From: Photobacterium frigidiphilum
Lineage (GTDB): Bacteria; Pseudomonadota; Gammaproteobacteria; Enterobacterales; Vibrionaceae
Direction: 5' to 3'
NCBI RefSeq assembly: GCF_003025615.1
Contig: NZ_PYMJ01000011.1
Coordinates: 1-64,000 of the forward strand
Length of the DNA stretch: 64,000 nt
The notes beneath the pieces were generated by a model that worked only from the letters and a program-made list of their open reading frames with translations, ran no database searches and had not been told where the DNA came from. Each line of letters begins with the position of its first letter. Within the stretch, counting starts at the first letter, position 1. The translations under genes and the position numbers were made by a program. Shown one piece after another: positions 18,704 to 27,156 of this stretch.

Positions 18704-19918
18704 TTACGCTTTCACCCAATGACGATGACTGTCTTCTAATTGTTGTAAGCCATCTTCCATTGGAAAACAGTGGTACAGCGCATCGTTGGTATAAAGGAAT
18801 TTGGCTTCAATATCATCGGTTAACGTGACACCTAAGCCAATATCATCACCTAAATGAAAGTGGCCATCGCTAATGCGAGGCTCGAGATTACACATGGCAT
18901 TACGTAGTTCAAAATGAGGCATCGGATATTCAATCAATGAACACCCTGTGGCAAACGCCGCTACATAATTCGCCATCATCGCAACTGGTCCCCCCCAAGA
19001 GTGCACAACAGGATTCACGCTACGTTGCTGGGCGTATTCACAAACGGCAATCGTGTCGCCAATCCCTCCTAAAACAGAAGCGTCGGGTTGCACCACGTTG
19101 TAATAATTGGCATCAATACGGTCGAACAACTCTTCTTTAGTGGTCACAATTTCGCCACCAGCAACCGCTATGCCCTCTTGCAAAGCTAACAAAGGCAGTT
19201 GGGTCAGTTTGTCTAGACCTAAGCCCTCTTCAACAAACACCAACTCTTCACCGGTTTCACGCTGAATAAGGTCGCAAAAAGCTTGTACTTGCTCGGCAGT
19301 TTGCCCCTCAATCGAGAGATTCTGTGTCATATCAACAGCAACACGAATACCATATTGACGACCAGCTTCAATGGTCCAAATAGTTTTAGCCGCTTGATGA
19401 TGACGCGCGCGAATTTTGATCGTTTGAATACCACGCTGTGCAAGCTGTTCAAGCTCTTGCGCCATATATTGCGGATGTAATGAATCCCCTCCAGACCCAT
19501 ACATAGCAATTGACTCTACTTTTTTACCACCGAACAGCTCTACTGCTGGGATCTCACGTACACGGGATAAGGCATCCACCAATGCAATTTCGATTGCCGA
19601 AATAACATGCTGCGCCGCACCTTGTAACGACCAATATGCTGTAACAGTTTTGGCTTTTGCCAACACAGCACCGTAACCATTACTGATGTCATCACCCGTA
19701 ATAGCAGTGCCAACCAAGCGTGCAATACTGGTAAATACATCCGGTGCAAAAACACCCAGATACCCTTCTCCCAGCCCTTTTACACCATTATCCAGGGTGA
19801 TCTCGACCATGGAACATCCACGAATACCATTCGGTAAATGCAAGGCATTCTCTGCACAGCCTTCAAACCCGTAAGGCGCACTCAATAATACTGGACGAAC
19901 ATTGACGATCTTCGCCAT
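18704..19918 (-). CDS. Enolase-superfamily dehydratase/epimerase (mandelate racemase subgroup)
   Basis: 404 residues. Metal ligands D196 (VAVDMTQN), E230 or E231 (VFVEEGL) and E256 (AGGE) are present. Candidate catalytic bases are K168 in the K-x-R motif IKIR and the D279/H306 dyad (VVQPD, VHSWGG). The two bases allow acid-sugar dehydration or epimerisation. The usual K-x-K is K-x-R here, as in some dehydratases. Its ATG overlaps the ROK stop by one base (TAATG), so the two are co-translated. A sugar-acid dehydratase producing a 2-keto-3-deoxy acid for one of the two aldolases is plausible, but no specific member is recognised. Confidence 0.8.
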   Translation of the reverse strand: MAKIVNVRPVLLSAPYGFEGCAENALHLPNGIRGCSMVEITLDNGVKGLGEGYLGVFAPDVFTSIARLVGTAITGDDISNGYGAVLAKAKTVTAYWSLQGAAQHVISAIEIALVDALSRVREIPAVELFGGKKVESIAMYGSGGDSLHPQYMAQELEQLAQRGIQTIKIRARHHQAAKTIWTIEAGRQYGIRVAVDMTQNLSIEGQTAEQVQAFCDLIQRETGEELVFVEEGLGLDKLTQLPLLALQEGIAVAGGEIVTTKEELFDRIDANYYNVVQPDASVLGGIGDTIAVCEYAQQRSVNPVVHSWGGPVAMMANYVAAFATGCSLIEYPMPHFELRNAMCNLEPRISDGHFHLGDDIGLGVTLTDDIEAKFLYTNDALYHCFPMEDGLQQLEDSHRHWVKA

Positions 19919-20829
19919 TAGACCAATCCTTTTAGCTGAGGGAGTATTGCTGCACCGCGCACACCACTAGAATCACCGTGTTCCGCTTTCACCACTTGGG
20001 TGGTCACCGCTTTACTGAAGGTGTAACGGCTCAATTTGTCTTGTACCAAAGGATAAATACAGCCTTGGTTAGACATACCACCTCCCAGCACAATAACCTC
20101 TGGGTCAATGACATTCACAATGCTACCCAGTGAACGCGCTAGTTGATCGGTATAGGTATCAATATGCTGCAAGGCGTCTGCATCACCTTGTTCGGCTTGT
20201 TCAAAAATAGTTTTAGCTTTTAACAGCACATGCTTGGCAGCATAGGTACGCTCAAAGCCCGTACCAGAACAAAACGACTCGATACAATTTGTTGACCCGC
20301 AATAGCAAGTAACCGCTTCACCATCTTGCTCTTGCTTATAGCCGGGCAATGGGTTGTGCCCCATCTCGCCACCCAAGTTATTTAGGCCAGTTACAACGTC
20401 ACCATTAATGATAATGCCAGAACCACAACCCGTACCGATAATGACGGCAATACAAGAATTTTCAGCATGTTTTGCCGCACCGGATTTAAACTCAGAAATA
20501 GCTAAACAATCTGCATCATTAGCAATCGTAATCGGTAAGGCGATGTATTTTTTCAAGTCTCCAATGAAGTCTTCACCATTGAGATATAACAAGTTGGAGC
20601 CCTGCATACGCTGTGTATCTTTACTCAACGAACCGCAACAACCAATACCCACCGATATAGGTGCTTGATCGCTTGATAACGCTTCAATGGTTGATACAAC
20701 CGCATCAAGAAAAGCAGCATAGTTATCTTTTGGCGTCGCTACCCTGACCTTATTGATCAGGGTGTACGTTGAAGGGTCAAGGCTGACCCCTTCAATCTTT
20801 GTTCCGCCTATGTCTAGGCCAATTAGCAT
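19918..20829 (-). CDS. ROK-family sugar kinase (manno/fructokinase- or NagK-like)
   Basis: 303 residues. It has an ATP-binding DIGGTKIEG near the start, catalytic Asp about 105 (ANDAD), and the ROK zinc site with H158 (GEMGHNPLPG) and C175-x-C177-x4-C182 (CYCGSTNC). The GHNPLPG form is that of the manno(fructo)kinase / NagK branch rather than the shorter E. coli NanK. In a nan operon it would phosphorylate the sugar released by NanA: ManNAc, or mannose if the substrate is KDN. It overlaps nanA by 7 bases. Which sugar is used is inference. Confidence 0.85.
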   Translation of the reverse strand: MLIGLDIGGTKIEGVSLDPSTYTLINKVRVATPKDNYAAFLDAVVSTIEALSSDQAPISVGIGCCGSLSKDTQRMQGSNLLYLNGEDFIGDLKKYIALPITIANDADCLAISEFKSGAAKHAENSCIAVIIGTGCGSGIIINGDVVTGLNNLGGEMGHNPLPGYKQEQDGEAVTCYCGSTNCIESFCSGTGFERTYAAKHVLLKAKTIFEQAEQGDADALQHIDTYTDQLARSLGSIVNVIDPEVIVLGGGMSNQGCIYPLVQDKLSRYTFSKAVTTQVVKAEHGDSSGVRGAAILPQLKGLV

Positions 20830-21701
20830 ACACCCGCCTCAATCAGTGCATTCAAGGTGGCTTTGTGCTCATCAGTCACAACATTCAATGGACGACGGCA
20901 ATGCTCGTTTTGAATAATTCCTTTTTGCTTCAAAACATATTTCAAGCCAGGAATCACACCTGTACCGACTAAGGCATCAATCAGCACATTCGCTTCACGT
21001 TGCAAGGCTGTTGCTTGCTGCGCATTATTCGTGAAAATTGCGGCTTGGATATCAATCATTCGCTGTGCTTGAATATTATAAGTAGAACCAATACCACCAT
21101 TTGCACCTGCAACAAGGCCAGAAGCCAATATTTCATCAAACCCGTTAAATATTGTTTTCTCAGGGTTTTGACGAGTAACTTGTTCCATTTGGTATAAGTT
21201 GGCAGACGTTTGCTTAAGAGCGACAACACCATCAATATTCAACAATTCATTAATTTGCTCACCCGATAGATTCATACCCGCGAAAGCTGGGAAGTTATAA
21301 ACAATCATGGGTTTACCCGCAGCTTGAATCACATCACTGTAATGCTTCTTCAGCTCATTGAATGCCACCGGGTAGTAAAACGGCGTGACCGCTGAAATCG
21401 CTTGATAAGGCATCGCCCCTGCTGCGCGCGCCAAAATTTCACTTTTCTTCGTCGAGATATCACCTACATGCGCGATTAACGTCATATCTGCAGTCGCAGC
21501 TTCTGCTGTTAGCTCAAGGGTCTGAATCCGCTCTTCGGTAGAACAAAGAAAAGCTTCTGCTGTAGAGCCGCCCACGTATAAACCGTCTAAGCCACTCTCA
21601 CAGTTGAATTTCACTAACGATGCCAAGTCATCATGGTTAATCGTTTCATCGAGATTAAAAGGAGTCAGTGTTGCTGCGTATAAACCTGAAAAATTCATCA
21701 T
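20823..21701 (-). CDS. nanA: N-acetylneuraminate lyase
   Basis: 292 residues, closely resembling E. coli NanA over its length: GLYVGGST, LIAHVG, AVTPFYYP, ALKQTS and the C-terminal half of FNGFDEILASGL-GIGSTYNI. Catalytic Y135 (IVYNFPA) and Schiff-base K163 (VALKQT) are conserved. It cleaves a sialic acid to pyruvate and an N-acylmannosamine or mannose. One change stands out: the substrate loop is GSTAE where classical lyases have GSTGE. It is the first gene of the operon, directly behind a CRP/NanR-type promoter. ATG codons at 21701 and 21698 are both possible; GGAAG lies just upstream. Confidence 0.88.
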   Translation of the reverse strand: MMNFSGLYAATLTPFNLDETINHDDLASLVKFNCESGLDGLYVGGSTAEAFLCSTEERIQTLELTAEAATADMTLIAHVGDISTKKSEILARAAGAMPYQAISAVTPFYYPVAFNELKKHYSDVIQAAGKPMIVYNFPAFAGMNLSGEQINELLNIDGVVALKQTSANLYQMEQVTRQNPEKTIFNGFDEILASGLVAGANGGIGSTYNIQAQRMIDIQAAIFTNNAQQATALQREANVLIDALVGTGVIPGLKYVLKQKGIIQNEHCRRPLNVVTDEHKATLNALIEAGVC

Positions 21702-21738
21702 ACTTCCAATTACAGAGGACTAAGTTTTGGTGTGCCTA

Positions 21739-21753
21739 GTATGCTGTTATACC
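21739..21753 (-). promoter_or_regulatory. NanR-like operator overlapping the nanA promoter
   Basis: On the minus strand TGGTATAACAGCATAC carries GGTATA followed three bases later by the degenerate copy GCATAC. E. coli NanR binds tandem GGTATA repeats, and its operator has the same TGGTATAACAG start. The copies cover the probable -10 (TATAAC or CATACT), so binding would block transcription. Confidence 0.65.
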
Positions 21754-21765
21754 AGTGTCATTTTC

Positions 21766-21781
21766 TGTGATTGAATTCACA
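21766..21781. promoter_or_regulatory. CRP site, perfect consensus, for the nan-like operon
   Basis: TGTGATTGAATTCACA matches TGTGA-N6-TCACA exactly. Its centre is about 42 bases before the start point predicted from a CATACT -10 at 21738-21743, the class II activator position. The operon is therefore probably under glucose-type catabolite control. Confidence 0.8.
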
Positions 21782-22196
21782 ACCAAAGAGGCTGTAGAAA
21801 ATAAGTACAGATTATGTGATTACCGTAGAATTAATGGCAGGAAGAGTTGAATTAATAAGCAATGCGGGTTATTTCGCACGTGTAAATTATATAGGGGGAT
21901 TTAAAAAGAAAAGGCGGCTTCATAACAAAGCTGCCAAAACACTTATGAGTAAGAGTGAAGGATAATTAAGCGTCTGTTGTTATAGATTAACGTACCTTTT
22001 GAGCTGGTGATCATGGGAAAAATAAACCTGTTCTGATACGACAATACAGCGTTAGTCCCTTTGCATCTACCTACACATTTAAGTAAATTAGTTATTACAC
22101 TACCATTGATAAAACTTATCTTACATACGAGAACTGAAGATGATTCTACGTGTTTTTCGTACAGGATAGTTTAATCTGTAATATTCTGTTTTTTCT
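21782..22196. other. Intergenic region without recognised gene
   Basis: About 415 AT-rich bases between two outward-facing units. It holds a GGCGGCTTCATAACAAAGCTGCC hairpin-like stretch near 21914-21936 but no reading frame with gene-like features. It must contain the promoter of the frameshifted DeoR gene, which I could not place. Confidence 0.5.
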
Positions 22197-22992
22197 ATGT
22201 GCATTACTGAATCTAATATTAAAAAGATAACCGCAAAGCAAAGACGTGAGGAAATACTTGCTCACATTAGAACGCACAACAAAGGAGACGTGGAACAAAC
22301 TTGCTCAAAAATATAAAGTATCAACGGTAACTATTCGTAATGATCTTAATTACTTAAAAAAGAAAGGTTGTGTGACACGCTGTTATGGTGGAGCTTTACT
22401 GAATGATCTATTTACCTTTGACCAGGCACTAAATGACAAGAAAAAAATTAATAGCAATATAAAAGCACGTCTTGGTGCCTACGCGGCATCATTAATTAAT
22501 CATGGTGATACTGTGATCCTCGATTCAGGATCTACAACAGAACAAATTGCTTACCATCTACAAGACAAACGTCAACTTACAATAATGACAAACGGTATTA
22601 ATATCGCTTATCAGTTGGCTAGCCAGCCCGATATTGACGTTATGGTCACGGGTGGCACTATACGTAAAAAGTCCTACTCACTTCACGGTAGTAATGGCGA
22701 AGAACTACTTACTGGTTTTCGTTTTAATAAACTGTTTATTGGTGTTGATGGATTCGATATCAATACTGGTATAACAACGCCTCATCAAGGCGAAGCCGAC
22801 ATAAACCGAAAAATGGTTGAAGCCGCTCAAACAATTATTGCCTTAACTGACTCCTCTAAATTTGGTCGTCAAAGCTTTTGCTTAATCGCTCGTCCAGATC
22901 AGCTCAACATACTGATCACCGATAGTGGTATTCCACCACATTATCACACTGAGCTTATCCAAATGGGTGTTGATGTTCGTATCATCGATTAA
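22197..22992 (+). pseudogene. DeoR-family regulator broken by a +1 frameshift in its DNA-binding domain
   Basis: Frame 22197 gives an N-terminus typical of DeoR proteins (TAKQRREEILAHIRTHNKGDVEQ in two pieces: the HTH start) but stops at 22311. The rest, starting LAQKYKVSTVTIRNDL, continues in the next frame to 22992. Aligned with the intact paralogue at 23376, removing one A from the AAA run near 22291 restores a single protein of about 264 residues. The C-terminal sugar-phosphate sensor domain is intact (DSGSTTEQ, TNGINIAY, GGTIRKKSYS, TDSSKFGRQSF). A shorter product from the GTG at 22246 would lack the first HTH helix. It is either a recent pseudogene, a phase-variable tract, or a sequencing error. 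Confidence 0.8.
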
Positions 22993-23015
22993 TAATAAAT
23001 CAAAGAGAAAACAAT

Positions 23016-23056
23016 AAAACGAGGTTTGTAGCTTTATATTTTACTCCTCGTTTTTT
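23016..23056 (+). terminator. Terminator after the broken DeoR gene
   Basis: AAAACGAGG pairs with CCTCGTTTT around a loop of about 21 bases, followed by a T run. It lies 24 bases after the DeoR stop. Confidence 0.75.
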
Positions 23057-23130
23057 CGGTAAAACACAAAATTGTGATCTCACGCAGATAACACTCCGAA
23101 ATCCCCAATTTCATCCTTTTCACACCATCA

Positions 23131-23256
23131 CTTTCGATTCTCATTTCATTCAATCCAAGCTCTATCAGGCTTTCGGTCTATTACTCTTCTACAAAAACGA
23201 AAGGCAACACTTTCGGTTTAAGTAAACCGAAAGGGATTTACACTTAAAAACGAAAG
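23131..23256. promoter_or_regulatory. Array of CTTTCG/CGAAAG operator boxes before the aga operon
   Basis: At least six copies of CTTTCG or its complement lie at 23131, 23170, 23198, 23210, 23228 and 23251. Those at 23210 and 23228 form a 24-bp near-perfect palindrome (CTTTCGGTTTA, two bases, TAAACCGAAAG). DeoR-type repressors such as AgaR bind TTTCG-type boxes in repeated arrangement, so this is the likely AgaR operator. Confidence 0.7.
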
Positions 23257-23265
23257 AACAACCAC

Positions 23266-23281
23266 TGTGATCTAGCTTTAA
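23266..23281 (+). promoter_or_regulatory. CRP-like half site upstream of agaR
   Basis: TGTGATCTAGCTTTAA has a perfect left half (TGTGATCTAG) and a poor right half. A second left half, TGTGATCT, lies near 23075. Weak catabolite activation of the aga operon is plausible. Confidence 0.35.
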
Positions 23282-23375
23282 TTTTTATTTACATTGCCCT
23301 GCTTTAATACAAATCAAAAGAAAGCGAAACATTTCGAACTCAATAACGAAATAAAACAAAAGATGAGGTTAAGGC

Positions 23376-24152
23376 ATGACTAGCGTAGAACGCAGACAAA
23401 AAATCATGATTCACATTCGCCAACATGGTTCAAGCAAAGTCGACCATTTTGTCGACTTGTTTAATGTCTCTGCAGTCACGATCCGACATGACCTCAACTT
23501 ATTGGAAAAAGAGGGATGCGTATTCCGTTGTTACGGAGGGGCTAGTCTTAACCCTAACTTCGCCTTTGATCAACCTTTGTACCGTAAAGATCAACTTAAT
23601 CGCAGTGTTAAACAAAGTATCGCTAAAGCTGCAGCAGATCTCATTAACGATGGTGAAGCGGTTATTTTAGATTCTGGTTCAACTATCGGATTAATGCCGC
23701 AATATCTCACGCACAAGCAACAATTAGTTGTTATGACCAATGCTCTAAATACGGCTTATCAGCTCAGTGGCGTTGAAAATATAGATCTACATGTCATTGG
23801 TGGAAGCTTGCGCCGTGCATCGTGCTCACTTGTCGGCTCACATGGTGAACAACAAATTCGCTCCTACCTCTTCGACAAACTTTTCTTAGGGGTTGATGGC
23901 TTTGATCTAAGTGCTGGCATCACCACTCCCGATAGCAACGAAGCACAAATTAACCGTGCAATGTGCGAAGTTGCTCACCAAGTTATTGCTGTTACTGACT
24001 CAAGTAAATTTGGCCGCAAGAGCTTCTGCATGATTCGAGCGGCTAGCCAAATCGATGTCTTAGTCACCGATAGCCAAATTCCTCACGCTACCCATCAAGC
24101 ACTGCTTGAGCTGGGTGTTGACGTCATTATTGCAGACCAAATTGTTAACTAG
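23376..24152 (+). CDS. agaR: DeoR-family repressor of the amino-galactose operon
   Basis: 258 residues. The N-terminal winged helix reads RRQKIMIHIRQHGSSKVD then VSAVTIRHDLNLLEKEG. The C-terminal ribose-5-phosphate-isomerase-like sensor domain has ILDSGSTIG, TNALNTAY and the GVDGFDL and TDSSKFGRKS family blocks. It sits first in the aga operon, 8 bases before kbaZ. By family it releases DNA on binding a tagatose- or galactosamine-phosphate. GAGGTTAAGGC precedes the ATG. Its nearest relative here is the broken copy at 22197, so the pair arose by tandem duplication. Confidence 0.88.
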   Translation: MTSVERRQKIMIHIRQHGSSKVDHFVDLFNVSAVTIRHDLNLLEKEGCVFRCYGGASLNPNFAFDQPLYRKDQLNRSVKQSIAKAAADLINDGEAVILDSGSTIGLMPQYLTHKQQLVVMTNALNTAYQLSGVENIDLHVIGGSLRRASCSLVGSHGEQQIRSYLFDKLFLGVDGFDLSAGITTPDSNEAQINRAMCEVAHQVIAVTDSSKFGRKSFCMIRAASQIDVLVTDSQIPHATHQALLELGVDVIIADQIVN

Positions 24153-24160
24153 GAAAGATC

Positions 24161-25465
24161 ATGAAATCGTTACTTTCATTAATACAAAAACATAAGCAAG
24201 GACAGGCAACTGGAATTTATTCGGTATGTTCTGCTCACCCTTTGGTTATTGAAGCAGCACTAAAACAAGCCGCGAAAGACAAGCAACTGGTACTGATCGA
24301 AGCGACATCAAATCAGGTAAATCAATTTGGTGGCTACACAGGAATGACACCAAAAGACTTTACTGAGCGTGTATTCAAACTTGCAGATCAACTGAGCTTT
24401 CCGGTTAAAAATATTGTGCTAGGAGGCGACCACTTGGGCCCTAACTGCTGGCAAAACCTTTCAGCAGAAGATGCAATGAAATTATCGGAACAAATGGTCC
24501 ACGACTATGTCACCGCGGGCTTTAAGAAAATTCATCTTGATTGCTCAATGCCATGCGCTGACGACACTACGCCGTTAAGCGAAGATATTATGGCAGAGCG
24601 TGCTGCAAAACTCTGTTTAGCAGCCGAACAAGCATTTCAAGCAATAGATGGGGAAGCACCTGTTTATGTTATTGGTACAGAGGTTCCAACACCAGGCGGA
24701 GCGCTGGAGTCGTTAGACGAAGGTGTTGAAGTTACTAAGCCAGAAGAAGCCATCACCACTTTGAATGCTCACCATCAAGCCTTTAGTGACTTTGGACTTG
24801 GTTATGTTTGGCCTCGCGTTATTGGCCTTGTTGTTCAACCAGGGGTTGAGTTTGATCACCACTCGATCCATCACTACCAGCACCAAGCAGCCAAACCGCT
24901 CAGTAAGATGATTGAAAAACAGCCTTACCTTGTGTTTGAGGCACACTCGACGGATTATCAAAATCCAGCGGCTTACCAACAATTAGTTGAAGACCATTTT
25001 GCCATCTTAAAAGTCGGCCCTGCCCTCACATTTGCTCTTCGTGAAGCCCTATTCGGTTTAGACCGGGCTGAGAAAGAATGGCTAGGCACTCACCACGCTT
25101 CCCACTTACGCGAAACCATCGAACAAGTAATGCACGAACAACCAGATTACTGGCGTTCATATTACCTAAGCAAAGGCCACCAACAATTCCTTGATTGCAA
25201 CTACAGCTTAAGCGATCGCATTCGTTACTACTGGACACATCCAGATGTGCAAGCCGCACAACACGCGTTGTTTGAACACTTAACAGCAAACCCACTACCT
25301 GTCACGTTGCTTAGCCAGTACTTACCTAATCAAGCTAAAGCGATTACCCAACAACTTATTGACAATACGCCAGCTGACATCGTCATTCACAAGATCATGG
25401 AAGTGACAAGCGTCTATTCCAACGCTTGTTATGTCAACAACGTGGCGAGCAAGGAGACCATCTGA
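24161..25465 (+). CDS. kbaZ: Tagatose-1,6-bisphosphate aldolase accessory subunit (KbaZ/GatZ family)
   Basis: 434 residues matching GatZ/KbaZ: SVCSAHPLVIEAAL near the start, GGDHLGPN, DCSMPCADD, GTEVPTPGG and DRIRYYW near the end. This non-catalytic subunit stabilises the class II aldolase (kbaY at 30501). AGGAAAGATC precedes the ATG. The stop overlaps the agaS start (TGATG), giving translational coupling. Confidence 0.92.
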   Translation: MKSLLSLIQKHKQGQATGIYSVCSAHPLVIEAALKQAAKDKQLVLIEATSNQVNQFGGYTGMTPKDFTERVFKLADQLSFPVKNIVLGGDHLGPNCWQNLSAEDAMKLSEQMVHDYVTAGFKKIHLDCSMPCADDTTPLSEDIMAERAAKLCLAAEQAFQAIDGEAPVYVIGTEVPTPGGALESLDEGVEVTKPEEAITTLNAHHQAFSDFGLGYVWPRVIGLVVQPGVEFDHHSIHHYQHQAAKPLSKMIEKQPYLVFEAHSTDYQNPAAYQQLVEDHFAILKVGPALTFALREALFGLDRAEKEWLGTHHASHLRETIEQVMHEQPDYWRSYYLSKGHQQFLDCNYSLSDRIRYYWTHPDVQAAQHALFEHLTANPLPVTLLSQYLPNQAKAITQQLIDNTPADIVIHKIMEVTSVYSNACYVNNVASKETI

Positions 25466-26622
25466 TGACAACATTTTTAAACTACCAAGATAAATGGCTA
25501 GAACAACGCAATGGTATTCATACCGCACGTGAAATTAACCAACAACCAAGGTTATGGCGTGAGCTTGGCATGATATTGGAACAGCAATTTGACGATGTGA
25601 ACGCATTCTTATCTCCTCTCACATCACGCTCTGATTTACGCATTATCTTAACGGGCGCTGGCACATCTGCCTTCGTTGGTGATGCTGCAGTACCTTTCAT
25701 TCAGGCTGGGCTTAACTTCCAAGTTGAATCGATTCCAACAACAGACTTAGTGTCCAACCCTGAGCAATATTTAGACTCAAGCCGACCAACACTTTTAGTG
25801 TCATACGCGCGCTCAGGTAACAGCCCTGAAAGTGTGGCGGCAGTTGAACTTGTTGATCAGTTTATCGACGAAAGCTACCACCTGTTTTTAACCTGCAATA
25901 GTGAAGGCGCGCTTTCTCATTTTGCTCAAGATGCAAGTCATGCATATTGCATGTTAATGCCTGAAGGCACCAACGATAAAAGCTTTGCAATGACATCCAG
26001 CTTTAGCTGCATGTTAATGGCTACACTCACCTTACTGAGTGGTGATATGCCAAAACTGTGGCGCAGCCAAATCGATGTAACCGCTCAGCTCTGTGAAGAC
26101 AAATTATCTCAATGGTCAGAAGCGATTAAACAACTCGCAACCGAACCTTATGAGCGCTTAATTGTTCTCGGCAGTGGTGGTTTCTCTGGCTTAGCACGTG
26201 AAGCCTCTCTGAAATCGCTTGAGCTAAGTGCAGGCAAAGTGATGACGACTTTTGACTCATCACTCGGGTTCCGTCACGGACCTAAATTTACCATCAACGA
26301 CAAAGCATTGGTGATTCAGTTTTTCTCAAGTGATGAATACACCCGCTTGTACGACACCGACCTCTACAACGAGATCAGCAAAGACCAACTCGCACTGCGC
26401 CATATTGCGTTAAGTGAGAGTGCAATCAATGGCGAAGGGGCATTTGAACTTGGTCATCTTGGGCTAGGCGATGCATGGCTCTGTTTCCCATACATCTTGT
26501 TCTGCCAAATGTTGGCCTTTGAGAAATCACTCCAGTTAGGTTTTGGCCCTGATAACCCATGCCCAACAGGCGAAGTAAACCGTGTGGTACAAGGCGTCAC
26601 TATCTATACACACAAAAAATAA
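25465..26622 (+). CDS. agaS: Galactosamine-6-phosphate deaminase/isomerase, SIS domains
   Basis: 385 residues with two SIS domains: TGAGTSAFVGDAA with SYARSGNSPES in the first, GSGGFSGLAREASLKSLELS and SSLGFRHGPK in the second. This is AgaS, which converts galactosamine-6-phosphate to tagatose-6-phosphate with loss of ammonia. In E. coli agaS lies further down the cluster; here it is directly behind kbaZ. No agaI is present, in keeping with AgaS doing the step. An upstream ATG at 25426 lies inside kbaZ and is not used. Confidence 0.9.
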   Translation: MTTFLNYQDKWLEQRNGIHTAREINQQPRLWRELGMILEQQFDDVNAFLSPLTSRSDLRIILTGAGTSAFVGDAAVPFIQAGLNFQVESIPTTDLVSNPEQYLDSSRPTLLVSYARSGNSPESVAAVELVDQFIDESYHLFLTCNSEGALSHFAQDASHAYCMLMPEGTNDKSFAMTSSFSCMLMATLTLLSGDMPKLWRSQIDVTAQLCEDKLSQWSEAIKQLATEPYERLIVLGSGGFSGLAREASLKSLELSAGKVMTTFDSSLGFRHGPKFTINDKALVIQFFSSDEYTRLYDTDLYNEISKDQLALRHIALSESAINGEGAFELGHLGLGDAWLCFPYILFCQMLAFEKSLQLGFGPDNPCPTGEVNRVVQGVTIYTHKK

Positions 26623-26665
26623 CCTACCCATTTAACAAGTAACCGCATTTAAAAAGGACAATACA

Positions 26666-27139
26666 ATGCCAAATATCGTTTTAAGTCGAATAGATGAACG
26701 CTTAGTCCACGGCCAAGTAGGCGTGCAATGGGTAGGTTTTGCTGACGCAAATATTGTTGTCGTGGTTAACGACGAAGTCGCGAACGATGAAATTCAACAA
26801 AACCTAATGGAAATGGTACTGGCTGATGGCATTGCCATCCGTTTTTGGACAGTGCAAAAAACCATCAACACCATTCACAAAGCCGCCGACCGCCAGCGTA
26901 TTTTATTAGTTTGTCGTACGCCTCGCGATTTCCGTCAATTGGTCGAAGGAGGTGTGCCTATCACCAAGATCAACATCGGCAATATGCACTACGCCGAAGG
27001 GAAAAAACAAATTTATAAAACTGTTTCAGTTGATGCTGAAGATATAACGGAATTTGAAAAGCTAAAAGCACTAGGGGTGAATTGCACAATACAAGGTGTA
27101 CCCACTGAAGGTGCTACCGACCTCTTTACTCTTATTTGA
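26666..27139 (+). CDS. agaV: PTS IIB component, mannose/sorbose family (amino-galactose)
   Basis: 157 residues with the phosphoryl-accepting H15 in DERLVHGQVGVQW. It passes phosphate from IIA to the sugar brought in by IIC/IID. The ribosome site AAAAAGGAC is nearly identical to that of the next gene. In E. coli this position is agaV (N-acetylgalactosamine) or agaB (galactosamine); the deacetylase in the operon favours GalNAc. Confidence 0.9.
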   Translation: MPNIVLSRIDERLVHGQVGVQWVGFADANIVVVVNDEVANDEIQQNLMEMVLADGIAIRFWTVQKTINTIHKAADRQRILLVCRTPRDFRQLVEGGVPITKINIGNMHYAEGKKQIYKTVSVDAEDITEFEKLKALGVNCTIQGVPTEGATDLFTLI

Positions 27140-27156
27140 TAAAAAGGACAATACTA

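Noticed and set aside
23075-23090. CRP site TGTGATCTCACG
   Set aside because: Only the left half fits and the spacing to TCAC is wrong for CRP.
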